DNA of 16,917 bases from positions 1 to 16,917 of the forward strand of contig JAKOZM010000493.1 of NCBI GenBank assembly GCA_029779995.1, given 5' to 3'. Within the stretch, counting starts at the first letter, position 1. Every line of letters begins with the position of its first letter. This DNA is from Actinomycetes bacterium (GTDB lineage Bacteria > Actinomycetota > Actinomycetes > S36-B12 > UBA10799). Made by a program: the position numbers and the translations under genes. Under the pieces are notes generated by a model. It had not been told where the DNA came from. It saw only the letters and a program-made list of their open reading frames with translations, and did no database searches. Positions 7,610 through 16,752 of the stretch are shown piece by piece.

Positions 7610-8701
7610 TCAGGCCAATTCGAACATCCAGGCGTGCACGTCAGGATCGAGGCCACTCTGGATTCCCAGCAAAGCGTTGCGCACGGCCATCGTGACCGGG
7701 CCCGGACCACCTTCACCGACCGTCCAATTGCCCACCCGGCTCTTCACCTCGCCGACCGGCGTCACCACAGCCGCGGTCCCACAGGCGAATACTTCAGTGA
7801 TCTCATTGGCCGTGCAGCCAGCCTGCCACTGCGTGACACTGATCGGCTCCTCCGATACGGGGATGCCCAAGTTGTGCGCGAGGATCATGATCGAATCGCG
7901 GGTCACGCCTGGCAGCAACGAACCTGTCAGCGGGGGGGTGACCAGACGGGCCGAGTCACCGTGGCCGAAGACGAAGAAGAGGTTCATCCCGCCCATCTCC
8001 TCGACCCACTCGTGCTGCGCAGCATCGAGCCACACGACCTGGTCACAGCCGTGGGTGGTGGCCTCCGCCTGGGCCACCAGGGAGGCGGCGTAGTTGCCAG
8101 CGCACTTGGCCTCCCCGGTGCCCCCCACCGCCGCGCGCACGTAATCCGGGGTCAGCCACACCGACACCGGCGCCACGCCGCGCGGGAAGTACGCTCCGGC
8201 CGGCGAGGCGATCAGCAGGTATCGATAGGAGTCAGCCGGCTTCACACCCAAACCGACCTCGGTGGAGAACATGAACGGGCGCAGATAGAGCGACTTCTCG
8301 GAATCTGTGGGAACCCACGCGCCATCCACCGCCAACAACTCCACCAGCGACTGCAGGAACATCTCGACGGGCAGCTCGGGCATGGCCAGACGGCGCGCCG
8401 AGTACTGGAACCGTTCGGCGTTCTTCATGGGCCGGAAGGTGCGGATGTGCCCGTCGGCATGCCGGTAGGCCTTCATCCCCTCGAAGATCGCCTGCCCGTA
8501 ATGGATGAAGTTCGTGGCCGGGTCCAGCGTGACGGGGCCGTACGGCATCACCTGGGCGTCGTGCCAGCCCCGGTCACGGTCGTATTCGATGCTGACCATG
8601 TGGTCGGTGAAGTGCCGGCCGAAGCCGGGGTTGGCCAGGATCTCCTGGCGCTGCTGGGCACTGCGCGGCGCACTCGCAGGGTTGCGCGTGAACGTGATCA
8701 C
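7610..8701 (-). CDS. ilvE: Branched-chain amino acid aminotransferase
   Basis: This 363-aa fold-type IV PLP enzyme carries out the last step of leucine, isoleucine and valine synthesis and the first step of their breakdown, exchanging the amino group with glutamate. The PLP-binding lysine is K199 in [15 protein letters not shown]. Other family marks are [34 protein letters not shown] and [15 protein letters not shown]. The length is that of the actinobacterial/large BCAT type. It starts with GTG at 8701, overlapping the leuB stop by 4 nt (GTGA), so it is translationally coupled to leuB. About 70 nt downstream begins the cimA leader. Confidence 0.96.
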   Translation of the reverse strand: MITFTRNPASAPRSAQQRQEILANPGFGRHFTDHMVSIEYDRDRGWHDAQVMPYGPVTLDPATNFIHYGQAIFEGMKAYRHADGHIRTFRPMKNAERFQYSARRLAMPELPVEMFLQSLVELLAVDGAWVPTDSEKSLYLRPFMFSTEVGLGVKPADSYRYLLIASPAGAYFPRGVAPVSVWLTPDYVRAAVGGTGEAKCAGNYAASLVAQAEATTHGCDQVVWLDAAQHEWVEEMGGMNLFFVFGHGDSARLVTPPLTGSLLPGVTRDSIMILAHNLGIPVSEEPISVTQWQAGCTANEITEVFACGTAAVVTPVGEVKSRVGNWTVGEGGPGPVTMAVRNALLGIQSGLDPDVHAWMFELA

Positions 8702-9726
8702 GGGCTGACCCCTTGCGCCAGCGCCGCCCCGATCTGCGAAGTACTGCGCACCGCCGTCCCCCGAGCTGCCAGGTCGTCGGTCACCGCCTTCTCCACCGCC
8801 ATAGCCGCCTCCTGCTCACCGAGGTGATCCAGCATCATCGCCAGGCTCAGGACCGTGGCAGTGGGGTCGGCCTTACCCTGCCCGGCGATGTCCGGCGCTG
8901 AACCGTGCACAGGCTCGAACATACTCGGATTCGTCCGCGTCACATCGAGGTTTCCGCTGGCGCTCAGGCCAATGCCGCCAGCGATCGCAGCCCCGATGTC
9001 GGTGATGATGTCGCCGAACAGGTTGTCCGTGACGACAACATCGAAGCGCTCCGGTGCGGTGAGGAAGAACATGCTGGCCGCGTCGACGTGGCAGTAGTCG
9101 GTCTCGATGCCCGAGTACTCCTGCGCGACCTCATTGAATGTGCGCTGCCACAGCGAACCAGCGTTGGTCAGCACGTTCGTCTTGTGAACCAGGGTCACCT
9201 TGCCGCGACGGCGGGTGGCACGGTCAAAGGCATCGCGCACGATCCGCTCGACGCCAAAGCGCGTGTTGAGGCTCTCCTCCACTGCCACCTCGTGCGGGGT
9301 GCCCACACGCAGCGCACCACCTGCGCCGACGTAAGGGCCTTCGGTCCCCTCCCGGCACACGACCATGTCGATGTGTTCCGGGCCTTTCCCGGCCAGCGGC
9401 GTGACCACGCCGGGGTAGAGCTTGACCGGGCGCAGGTTCACGTGGTGGTCGAGGGTGAACCGCAGCTTGAGCAGCAGACCCCGCTCGAGTACACCGGGCG
9501 GAACGCTGGGATCACCAACCGCACCGAGCAGGATGGCGTCATGGGTGCGGATCTGCTCGAGGTCGGCGTCGGGAAGTACCTCACCCGTGCGGTTGTAACG
9601 GGCTGCGCCGAGATCAAATTCGGTGACCTCCGCCTTCACACCGGTGGCGTCGAGCACGCGTAGCGCCTGCTCCACCACTTCACTGCCGATGCCGTCGCCG
9701 GGGATGGTCGCGATCCGATAAGCCAT
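8698..9726 (-). CDS. leuB: 3-isopropylmalate dehydrogenase
   Basis: The 342-aa enzyme oxidises and decarboxylates 3-isopropylmalate to 2-oxoisocaproate in leucine synthesis, with NAD+ and a divalent metal. GDGIG is at 10-14. The substrate-loop region reads [19 protein letters not shown], followed by REGTEGPY and HKTNVL. The metal aspartates include D239 and D243 in [10 protein letters not shown] plus the one in [17 protein letters not shown] is the NAD-binding signature. The ATG lies exactly 6 nt after a TACCCT -10 box and has no Shine-Dalgarno, so the mRNA is probably leaderless. It is the first gene of the leuB-ilvE unit, running on towards cimA. Confidence 0.97.
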   Translation of the reverse strand: MAYRIATIPGDGIGSEVVEQALRVLDATGVKAEVTEFDLGAARYNRTGEVLPDADLEQIRTHDAILLGAVGDPSVPPGVLERGLLLKLRFTLDHHVNLRPVKLYPGVVTPLAGKGPEHIDMVVCREGTEGPYVGAGGALRVGTPHEVAVEESLNTRFGVERIVRDAFDRATRRRGKVTLVHKTNVLTNAGSLWQRTFNEVAQEYSGIETDYCHVDAASMFFLTAPERFDVVVTDNLFGDIITDIGAAIAGGIGLSASGNLDVTRTNPSMFEPVHGSAPDIAGQGKADPTATVLSLAMMLDHLGEQEAAMAVEKAVTDDLAARGTAVRSTSQIGAALAQGVSP

Positions 9727-9732
9727 GCGCTA

Positions 9733-9738
9733 AGGGTA
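9733..9738 (-). promoter_or_regulatory. leuB promoter -10 box (leaderless start)
   Basis: TACCCT on the minus strand ends 6 nt before the leuB ATG, placing the predicted transcription start at the A of the start codon. No good -35 hexamer is visible at 16-18 nt. The same hexamer at the same distance precedes the leuA leader peptide. Confidence 0.6.
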
Positions 9739-9802
9739 GTCAAGGCTTACCGCGGCGCGCCAAAGGCCTCAGGCGAGCTCAGTGCTCGTCGGACGTTCGG
9801 GC

Positions 9803-9839
9803 AAAACTCCGCACGGCGGGCATGGCCATGCGGAGTTTT
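9803..9839. repeat. Inverted repeat 1 (AAAACTCCGCA arms)
   Basis: AAAACTCCGCA (9803-9813) and TGCGGAGTTTT (9829-9839) are perfect 11-bp arms around a 15-nt loop. The A/T ends make it look like a bidirectional terminator, but no gene is transcribed into it from either side. It shares its stem with the next inverted repeat, so it may belong to a dispersed repeat family. Confidence 0.8.
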
Positions 9840-9885
9840 CCCGAGCCAAATCACCACATAACGCCCACATCGGGCCTCCTTTGGG

Positions 9886-9934
9886 CAAGACTCCGCATCC
9901 TCAGCTGATATTCGCCTGGCCGTGCGGAGTTTTG
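9886..9934. repeat. Inverted repeat 2 (CAAGACTCCGCA arms)
   Basis: CAAGACTCCGCA (9886-9897) and TGCGGAGTTTTG (9923-9934) are 12-bp arms with one G-T position and a 25-nt loop. The stem is nearly that of inverted repeat 1, 46 bp away, but the loops are unrelated. Arms of the two copies could also pair with each other. The copy ends 22 bp before the promoter-like TAGGCT of the small ORF at 9968. Confidence 0.8.
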
Positions 9935-9967
9935 CTGCAGCCCGCCAGCAAGGCCTAGGCTGTGGCG

Positions 9968-10081
9968 ATGCCACTCGGCCTTTTGAGCGGTTGCCTGCGC
10001 CGAGGTGGTTGTCCGGGGCGAATCCTGGTGGCCACCGGCCGCGCATCTTGGTCGTTGGGCTATCTGGTCGCTGTGGTGTGA
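9968..10081 (+). CDS. Possible 37-aa leaderless small ORF
   Basis: This ATG-to-TGA ORF codes for a 37-residue peptide (MPLGLLSGCLRR... ending LGYLVAVV) that I do not recognise. Its only support is position. TAGGCT (9956-9961) ends 6 nt before the ATG, the same arrangement as before leuB, the leuA leader and the protease gene, and CCTAGGCTG recurs before the NIL gene. It has two Cys and four Arg residues and no clear signal or membrane segment. It could be a real small protein, the remains of a lost gene, or chance. Confidence 0.25.
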   Translation: MPLGLLSGCLRRGGCPGRILVATGRASWSLGYLVAVV

Positions 10082-10097
10082 CCCCGGGCACAGCTAG

Positions 10098-10342
10098 AAT
10101 GTCAGTAGCGGGGACTTTACGTGCGTCCCTCTGACAACTTCAACTGCTGGTCCCACCCAGGCAGCAAGAATGTCAGTAGCGAAGACTTTACGTGCGTCCC
10201 TCTGACAACTTCAACTGCTGGTCCCACCCGGGCAGCAAGAATGTCAGTAACGAAGACTCAACGTGCGTCCCTCTGACAACTTCAACTGCTGGTCCCACCC
10301 GGGCAGCAAGAATGTCAGTAACGAAGACTCAACGTGCGTCCC
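10098..10342. repeat. 71-bp tandem repeat, about 3.5 copies
   Basis: Units start at 10098, 10169, 10240 and 10311. The last is cut after 32 bp, and a degenerate piece lies just left of the first. Copies are nearly identical: unit 1 is the most diverged, while units 3 and 4 agree over their shared part. Each unit has TGTCAG at its start and CTGACA about 25 bp later, then a second inverted pair, TGCTG with CAGCA. The period is not a multiple of 3 and the reading frame drifts, so it does not encode a protein repeat. There are no unique spacers, so it is not a CRISPR array. No function is evident. Confidence 0.92.
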
Positions 10343-10517
10343 AACGACATCTTCGGTTTGTTGGACTGTGCCTGACACCACCCCCGAACCATCGGGGCAT
10401 CGTAGATCGGCCCCAACCCTTCGCCACACGACGCCCAACAGCAATCGGCAGCCGCGAGGGTTGCACTGGCAGACGTGAGGCGAACGCGGCACGAAAGGCC
10501 TCATCGGCACGCCGCAT

Positions 10518-10538
10518 CTGTCAGACAGACCCTAGGCT
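10518..10538 (+). promoter_or_regulatory. NIL gene promoter with operator-like palindrome
   Basis: The perfect palindrome CTGTC-A-GACAG (10518-10528) is followed by a TAGGCT -10 box (10533-10538). That box ends 7 nt before the ATG at 10546, which has no Shine-Dalgarno. The palindrome would lie about 18-28 bp upstream of the start, between -35 and -10, where a repressor could act. It contains TGTCAG, the hexamer repeated in the upstream 71-bp array. Confidence 0.5.
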
Positions 10539-10545
10539 GGCTCTC

Positions 10546-10785
10546 ATGGCCGAACACCTGCTGCTGACCTTCCCGGAGACCCGCGCTACCGAACCGGTGA
10601 TCTACCGCATCGTCACCGACTTCGACGTGATCCCCAACATCCGACGCGCGAAGATCGAGAACCACCTGGGCTGGATGGTCATTGAACTGGACGGCGACCC
10701 TGACGACATTCGGAAGGCCAAGAAGTACCTGCAGGGTCAGGGCATCGGCGTCGAGCGCGCCGAGGGGGACATCGTCGCAGGGTGA
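10546..10785 (+). CDS. Stand-alone NIL-domain protein
   Basis: The 79-aa product is essentially one NIL domain, the ferredoxin-like ligand-binding fold found at the C terminus of methionine ABC-transporter ATPases (MetN) and in small free-standing proteins. The pattern is recognisable in VIYRIVTDFDVIPNIRRAKIE, GWMVIELDGDPDDIRKAKKYL and a final GVERAEG. There is no transporter ATPase, membrane or signal segment attached. NIL domains sense amino acids where studied; the ligand here is unknown. It sits 30 bp upstream of the leuA leader and on the same strand, so it may be co-expressed with leuA, but leuA also appears to have its own promoter. The ATG follows a TAGGCT box by 7 nt. Confidence 0.85.
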   Translation: MAEHLLLTFPETRATEPVIYRIVTDFDVIPNIRRAKIENHLGWMVIELDGDPDDIRKAKKYLQGQGIGVERAEGDIVAG

Positions 10786-12642
<1,857 letters not shown>

Positions 12643-12665
12643 TCAGCGACACCCAAGGTCACAGT

Positions 12666-12685
12666 GCCGACACTGTTCGGCGTTT
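12666..12685 (+). terminator. Weak hairpin after leuA
   Basis: GCCGA-CACTGT-TCGGC is a 5-bp stem with a 6-nt loop, 23 bp after the leuA stop, followed by GTTT. The T tract is too short for a confident intrinsic terminator, but no better candidate separates leuA from the protease gene. Confidence 0.3.
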
Positions 12686-12702
12686 CCCCTGGTGATTTCG
12701 AG

Positions 12703-12728
12703 GTGTTGTGCCAACACAGGCGTACCGT
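12703..12728 (+). promoter_or_regulatory. Protease gene promoter with operator-like palindrome
   Basis: The perfect palindrome GTGTTG-TGC-CAACAC (12703-12717) lies immediately upstream of TACCGT (12723-12728). That -10-like box ends 6 nt before the GTG at 12735. A dimeric repressor bound to the palindrome would cover the space between -35 and -10. The regulator is unknown. Confidence 0.5.
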
Positions 12729-12734
12729 GGAGGA

Positions 12735-14297
12735 GTGAGGCGGGCGATTGTCGCGATTTCCGTCGTGCTGTCGCTGGGGGCCGTGCCAGCAGCAGCCGAC
12801 GACTCCGTCACGCCCGAAGTCACCCCACAGTGGGCGCAGCCGGCGGCCAGTGTCGCCGCTGAGCCAGCGACGCTGATCGAACAGGCCGATGAGACCGGCT
12901 CCATGACCATCACGTACGCGGTCCAAGAGGGCGACACGCTGCGCATCGAGACCGAGCAAGTAGCGTCCCCCACTGCGGCGGAGCAGACCATCGCCGACGT
13001 TCAGCAGCAGCCAGACGTGATCGCCGTCGAAGTGGATGAGCCTCGCCGTCTGACCGGTCTACCGACCATGCCAGTGGTCGCTGATCCTGGGCGGTCGGAC
13101 CAGTGGGCGCTGGACATGCTGCAGGCCGAGACCGCGTGGGACTACTCCACAGGTGCCGGGGTGACTGTCGCCGTGCTCGACTCCGGGGTGTCCCGGCATC
13201 CGGACCTGTCCGGCTCTTTTGTCAAGGGCGTGGACCTGGTCAATAACAGCGACGGCCGAGTCGACAACAACGGCCACGGCACCCACGTCACCGGCATCAT
13301 CGCCATGACGGCGAACAACGCCGAAGGCGGTGCCGGTCTGGCCCCGCAGGTGTCGATCATGCCGGTAACAGTCGCGGACAGCAGCGGCTGGGTGAGCGCC
13401 AGCGACTCCGCCCAGGGGATCATCTGGGCCGTCGACCACGGCGCCGACGTGCTGAACATGAGTTACTCGGGCTCGGCCAGCGGTGTTGAGCAGAAGGCGA
13501 TCGACTACGCCCTGTCGAAGGGCGCCATACCGGTGGCGGCGGTCGGAAACGCGTACCTGGACTCCGGCGGTTCGCTGTACAACCCGATCCAATACCCCGC
13601 GGCCTACACCGGGGTGATCGGGGTGGGAGCGGTGACACGTAGCCAGACCCGGTCCTCGTTCTCCGAGGTGGGCAAGCAGGTCGACGTCGTGGCCCCGGGC
13701 GGCAGTGGCATGTTCGACTCTTCAAGGGGCATCTACAGCTCGTTCGCGGACGGTCGCTACGTCCGGATGCCCGGCACGTCCATGGCGGCTCCGTACACGG
13801 CCGCCGCCATGGCGCTGGCCATCTCCCGGGAGCGCGCATTGGGCCTGCGCACCAGCGTGACCGACGTAGTGCTGGGGACCGCGGTCGACCTCGGTGACCC
13901 TGGACGGGATGACGAGTTCGGCTTTGGGCTGATCAACCCGCTGGGCGCCCTGAACATGCTGACCACCATGGCCCAGACCGGGATCCAGGCCCCCAGCGTC
14001 GAGCCCTCGGAGGTCCAGACCCGCCCGGTCAATCGCGTACAGGTCCGTGCCCGGCCCGGCCTGGTGCGCTACCGGATTCCCGCGACCGGACGGTTCGTGG
14101 TGGCGATCCAGCGCGTGAAGGCCCGGAAATGGACCAAGCCGCTGGAGTTCGACGGCTTGCGCAAGGGACGGACGTGGTACGCCATCGCCGTGCCGCCGGG
14201 GCTGAAGGTGCGCATCATCGCCATGCGCGGTGATGCCAGCGACACCGGGGCGCCGGTGTGGGTGTCGCCCACGATGCGCACCCGCACCTCACGGTAG
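12735..14297 (+). CDS. Secreted S8 (subtilisin-like) serine protease
   Basis: This is a 520-aa preproprotein. It begins with a signal peptide (VRRAIVAISVVLSLGAVPAAA, probable cleavage after Ala near 21). A propeptide-like part follows to about 120, with an inhibitor-I9-like end (TIADVQQQPDVIAVEVD). The S8 catalytic domain spans about 130-415. The catalytic triad is complete: D149 in VAVLDSG, H181 in NGHGTHVTG and S349 in GTSMAAP, with the oxyanion N272 in AAVGN. The last about 95 residues are basic and rich in predicted strand, with no domain I recognise and no cell-wall anchor or final membrane helix. The GTG at 12735 is chosen because TACCGT ends 6 nt before it and the signal peptide then has a normal length; a GTG at 12708 would add nine residues and overlap the promoter palindrome. 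Its substrates are unknown. Confidence 0.93.
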   Translation: MRRAIVAISVVLSLGAVPAAADDSVTPEVTPQWAQPAASVAAEPATLIEQADETGSMTITYAVQEGDTLRIETEQVASPTAAEQTIADVQQQPDVIAVEVDEPRRLTGLPTMPVVADPGRSDQWALDMLQAETAWDYSTGAGVTVAVLDSGVSRHPDLSGSFVKGVDLVNNSDGRVDNNGHGTHVTGIIAMTANNAEGGAGLAPQVSIMPVTVADSSGWVSASDSAQGIIWAVDHGADVLNMSYSGSASGVEQKAIDYALSKGAIPVAAVGNAYLDSGGSLYNPIQYPAAYTGVIGVGAVTRSQTRSSFSEVGKQVDVVAPGGSGMFDSSRGIYSSFADGRYVRMPGTSMAAPYTAAAMALAISRERALGLRTSVTDVVLGTAVDLGDPGRDDEFGFGLINPLGALNMLTTMAQTGIQAPSVEPSEVQTRPVNRVQVRARPGLVRYRIPATGRFVVAIQRVKARKWTKPLEFDGLRKGRTWYAIAVPPGLKVRIIAMRGDASDTGAPVWVSPTMRTRTSR

Positions 14298-14300
14298 GTT
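14295..14300 (+). promoter_or_regulatory. -10 box of the small membrane protein gene
   Basis: TAGGTT ends 7 nt before the ATG at 14308; its first three bases are the stop codon of the protease gene. There is no Shine-Dalgarno between it and the ATG. Read-through from the protease gene is an alternative source of message. Confidence 0.45.
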
Positions 14301-14307
14301 CGCAGCC

Positions 14308-14472
14308 ATGGACACCTTTGACGGCCGTGGTCTGGCGGTCGGCATCGCCGGCGGAGTCGGCGTGGGTCTGCTCGTCTGGTGGCTCACCGGCAGTTCCTTG
14401 TGGATCGGGATCCTGGCCGCGATCGGCGCGGTCATCGGCATGAATGCGGGGTTCGGCAACTCCGACAAGTGA
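14308..14472 (+). CDS. Small two-helix membrane protein (54 aa)
   Basis: I do not recognise a named family. After a short polar start (MDTFDGRG) the chain has a glycine-rich hydrophobic segment, LAVGIAGGVGVGLLVWWL, a brief TGSSLW turn, and a second hydrophobic segment, IGILAAIGAVIGMNAGF. It ends in a polar GNSDK. Two short membrane helices in a hairpin with both ends on the cytoplasmic side is the natural reading. The start follows a TAGGTT box by 7 nt. It lies 10 bp after the protease stop and 34 bp before the dehydrogenase start, on the same strand. Glycine-zipper-like small membrane proteins of this kind are common and of unknown role. Confidence 0.65.
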   Translation: MDTFDGRGLAVGIAGGVGVGLLVWWLTGSSLWIGILAAIGAVIGMNAGFGNSDK

Positions 14473-14494
14473 TGCGCGGTGCCCCGGACCCGAC

Positions 14495-14500
14495 CAGAAT
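14495..14500 (+). promoter_or_regulatory. Candidate -10 box of the dehydrogenase gene
   Basis: CAGAAT ends 6 nt before the ATG at 14507, the spacing of the other leaderless starts here, and no Shine-Dalgarno is visible. Confidence 0.35.
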
Positions 14501-14506
14501 TGCCCT

Positions 14507-15287
14507 ATGACCACGGTTCTCATCACCGGTTCGACCGACGGTATCGGCCTGCGCGCGGCACAGACACTGCGAGCGCGCGGATGTGATGTCATTGTGCATG
14601 GGGCGCGACCCGGACCGCGTGGCAGCAGCCCGCGACCGGGTCGGGGCGATCGCTGGTCTGGTCTATGACCTCGGGGATCTGCACCAGGCCACGCAGCTGG
14701 CGGATGCGGCCAGTGACTTCTCCCCGGACGTGCTGATCAACAACGCGGGAATCTACGCGCGCGAGCGCACCCTGGTTGCGTCCGGGGAGGCGACCTGGGT
14801 CGTCAATCACTTGGCGGCCAGCCTGTTGGCCGACGCCCTGATTCCGGGGATGGCGGCGGGCGGGCGCGTCATCTACGTGTCGAGCATCGCCCACGGCCGG
14901 GCCTCGTTGGACCTCGACGACCCCGAGTTCGAGCGCCGCCCGTACGACCATTACGCGGCCTACGCCCAGAGCAAACTGGCGAATCTGCTGATGGCTCAGG
15001 AGACCGCCCGCCGGCTTGGTCCCGGCTCCCTGGTGGCGGTGAACGCCCTGCACCCCGGGGTCGTGGGAACCAAACTGCTGACCGAGGGTTTCAACATCCC
15101 CGGTCGCGATGATCTCGACGCCGGCAGCGCCACCTCTGTACATCTCGCCTTGGACGCCGATCCCAGGCACACGGGCGGGTATTGGTACCGCAGCAAGCCC
15201 GCTGCGCCCCAAGGTGCCGGCAAGGACAGCCAGCTCGCGGCGGACCTGTACGACTACACGATGCAGGTCATCGAGGAGCGCGGCTGA
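14507..15287 (+). pseudogene. Short-chain dehydrogenase/reductase, split by a frameshift
   Basis: Two reading frames together make one complete SDR. The first, from the ATG at 14507, gives MTTVLITGSTDGIG (the TGxxxGIG cofactor motif, 7-14) and runs to VIVHG, after which it turns into nonsense. The second gives GRDPDRVAAARDRVG onward with NNAG, the VSS serine, the YAQSK catalytic pair and a normal C terminus. Removing one G from the GGGG run at 14600-14603 joins them into a 259-aa protein of ordinary length, similar to the retinol-dehydrogenase-like SDRs (NAD(P)H-dependent, substrate unknown). Since everything else is conserved, a sequencing error in the homopolymer or a very recent mutation is more likely than an old pseudogene. 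A translation start inside the second frame would lack the cofactor motif. Confidence 0.85.
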
Positions 15288-15306
15288 TCCCGGTCGCCCA
15301 GAACAC

Positions 15307-16695
15307 CTAGTGCGCGAAACTCTTGCGATGGTCCGGGTCGTGCGGCATCGGACCGTCGAGGTTCTCGAAGAAGTCCACGGCATGCCGCAGATCAGCCAGG
15401 AACAGATCGGCCAAATCACGGCCGAACCCATTGCGGACCACGATCCGCAAACCAGCCAGATCCTCGGCGTTAGGCGGCATCGTGTAGGCCGGCACCTGCC
15501 ATCCGCGTTCGCGCAGTTTGGCCGACACGTCGAACACGGTGTAGTTGGTCCGGTCGTCCTTGAGCGTGAAGAGGAAAACCGGCAGCTCGGATCCGTCGCT
15601 GAGCAACCGGAAGGGATCCAGCTTGGCGATTTCGTTCGAGAGGTGCCTGGCGGTGTCGCGGCATGCCTGCTGGACCGCCCGGTACCCTTCGAAGCCGAGT
15701 TGCAGGAAGCGGTAGTACTGCAGGATCACCTGGCTGCCCGGCCGCGAGAAGTTCAGCGTGAACGTCGGCATGTCACCACCGAGGTAGTTCACATGGAAGA
15801 TCAGGTCCTGCGGCACGCGCGAGTGCTCACGCCAGACCACCCAGCCCACGCCCGGATAGACCAGGCCGTACTTGTGCCCTGAGGCGTTGATCGAGTGCAC
15901 TCGCGGGAGGCGGAAGTCCCACACGAGCTCAGGGTCGATGAACGGCGCGACAAATCCGCCGGATGCGGCGTCCACGTGCACAGGGATGTCCCAGCCCTTC
16001 TCCTGCTGGACGACGTCAAGGGCCTCACAGACCTCTTTGACCGGCTCGTACCTGCCGTCGAAGGTGGAGCCGAGGATGGCCACCACACCGATGGTGTTCT
16101 CGTCGACGAGTTCCATCGCGCCTTCGGCCGTCATGAACAACTGGTCCCGGGTGACCGGCACGTAGCGTGGCTCGACATCCCAGTAGCGGCAGAACTTCTC
16201 CCACACAACCTGGACGTTCTGCCCCATGACCAGATTGGGCTTCTCCGGCTTACCTGCTGCCCGCTGCCGCTGCTGATAGAGCCGCTTGAGCGACATCCCC
16301 GCCAGCATGACGGCTTCGCTCGACCCGATCGTGGAGGTGCCGATGGCGTTGTTGCCCTCCGGGGAGTTCCACAGGTTGGCAATGATGCTGACGCAACGGG
16401 ACTCCATCGCCGCCGTCTGCGGGTATTCGTCCTTGTCGATCATGTTCTTGTCGTACGTCTCGGCGAACAGCCGGTCCGCGAAGGGATCCATGAACGTCCC
16501 CACGAACGTCGCCAGGTTCTGCCGCGCGTTGCCGTCCAGCATCAACTCATCGTGGATCAGCTGGTACGCGGTCTCCTGGGTGCGGCCCAGATCAGCCAGT
16601 TTGTGGGCGACGATGGCTGTCTCTTCGCCGTAGCGCGCGAAGGTCGGCGCCAGGTACAGCTTCTCGATCTGCGTGATGTCTTCCTCGTGCAGCAT
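15307..16695 (-). CDS. gadB: Glutamate decarboxylase
   Basis: This 462-aa PLP enzyme converts glutamate to GABA and CO2, consuming a proton; in many bacteria it supports acid tolerance or GABA metabolism. The PLP lysine is K275 in SINASGHKYGLVYPGVGW, preceded by HVDAASGGFVAPF. MESRCVSIIANLWN and GTSTIGSSEAVMLAG are typical of the GAD family. Length is close to the 466 aa of the E. coli enzymes. The ATG at 16695 is favoured by AAGGAG 6 nt upstream. A GTG 27 nt earlier is in frame but would swallow that site. No glutamate/GABA antiporter gene is in the window. It converges on the dehydrogenase gene with 19 bp between the stops. Confidence 0.95.
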   Translation of the reverse strand: MLHEEDITQIEKLYLAPTFARYGEETAIVAHKLADLGRTQETAYQLIHDELMLDGNARQNLATFVGTFMDPFADRLFAETYDKNMIDKDEYPQTAAMESRCVSIIANLWNSPEGNNAIGTSTIGSSEAVMLAGMSLKRLYQQRQRAAGKPEKPNLVMGQNVQVVWEKFCRYWDVEPRYVPVTRDQLFMTAEGAMELVDENTIGVVAILGSTFDGRYEPVKEVCEALDVVQQEKGWDIPVHVDAASGGFVAPFIDPELVWDFRLPRVHSINASGHKYGLVYPGVGWVVWREHSRVPQDLIFHVNYLGGDMPTFTLNFSRPGSQVILQYYRFLQLGFEGYRAVQQACRDTARHLSNEIAKLDPFRLLSDGSELPVFLFTLKDDRTNYTVFDVSAKLRERGWQVPAYTMPPNAEDLAGLRIVVRNGFGRDLADLFLADLRHAVDFFENLDGPMPHDPDHRKSFAH

Positions 16696-16722
16696 GTGCG
16701 ACTCCTTCGCTGGGCTGAGCAC

Positions 16723-16728
16723 AGCCTA
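16723..16728 (-). promoter_or_regulatory. Candidate -10 box of the glutamate decarboxylase gene
   Basis: TAGGCT on the minus strand lies 27 nt before the ATG at 16695, which would give a short untranslated leader carrying the AAGGAG site. The -35 is not clear. Confidence 0.4.
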
Positions 16729-16752
16729 TTGGAGGATCACCGCACAAAGCGG

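Larger units (their letters stand above)
9739..10545. other. Gene-poor interval between leuB and the NIL gene
   Basis: About 800 bp hold two related inverted repeats, the doubtful 37-aa ORF, the 71-bp tandem array and, at the right end, the NIL promoter. Between 10343 and 10517 I see nothing. Long open frames here on either strand have no start signals and pass through the repeats, so I do not call them genes. Confidence 0.7.

Noticed and set aside
5934..8093. Very long plus-strand open frame (719 codons) opposite cimA and ilvE
   Set aside because: It is antisense to two well-conserved enzymes, its protein is low in complexity and resembles nothing, and open antisense frames are expected in GC-rich coding DNA.
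9747..10091. Minus-strand 114-codon frame in the leuB-NIL gap
   Set aside because: No SD or promoter-like box. It runs through both inverted repeats and the translation looks random.
10098..10342. CRISPR array
   Set aside because: The whole 71-bp unit is repeated without unique spacers, and no cas gene is near.
10192..10545. In-frame upstream extension of the NIL gene through the tandem repeats
   Set aside because: The 71-bp period shifts the frame at each unit, and the NIL domain and the TAGGCT box both indicate the ATG at 10546.
12708..12734. Protease start at the GTG at 12708
   Set aside because: It would place the start inside the promoter palindrome and before the -10 box. The GTG at 12735 gives a normal signal peptide.
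14583..15287. SDR as an intact gene starting at 14583
   Set aside because: This would remove the TGxxxGIG cofactor-binding motif, which is present just upstream in the other frame.
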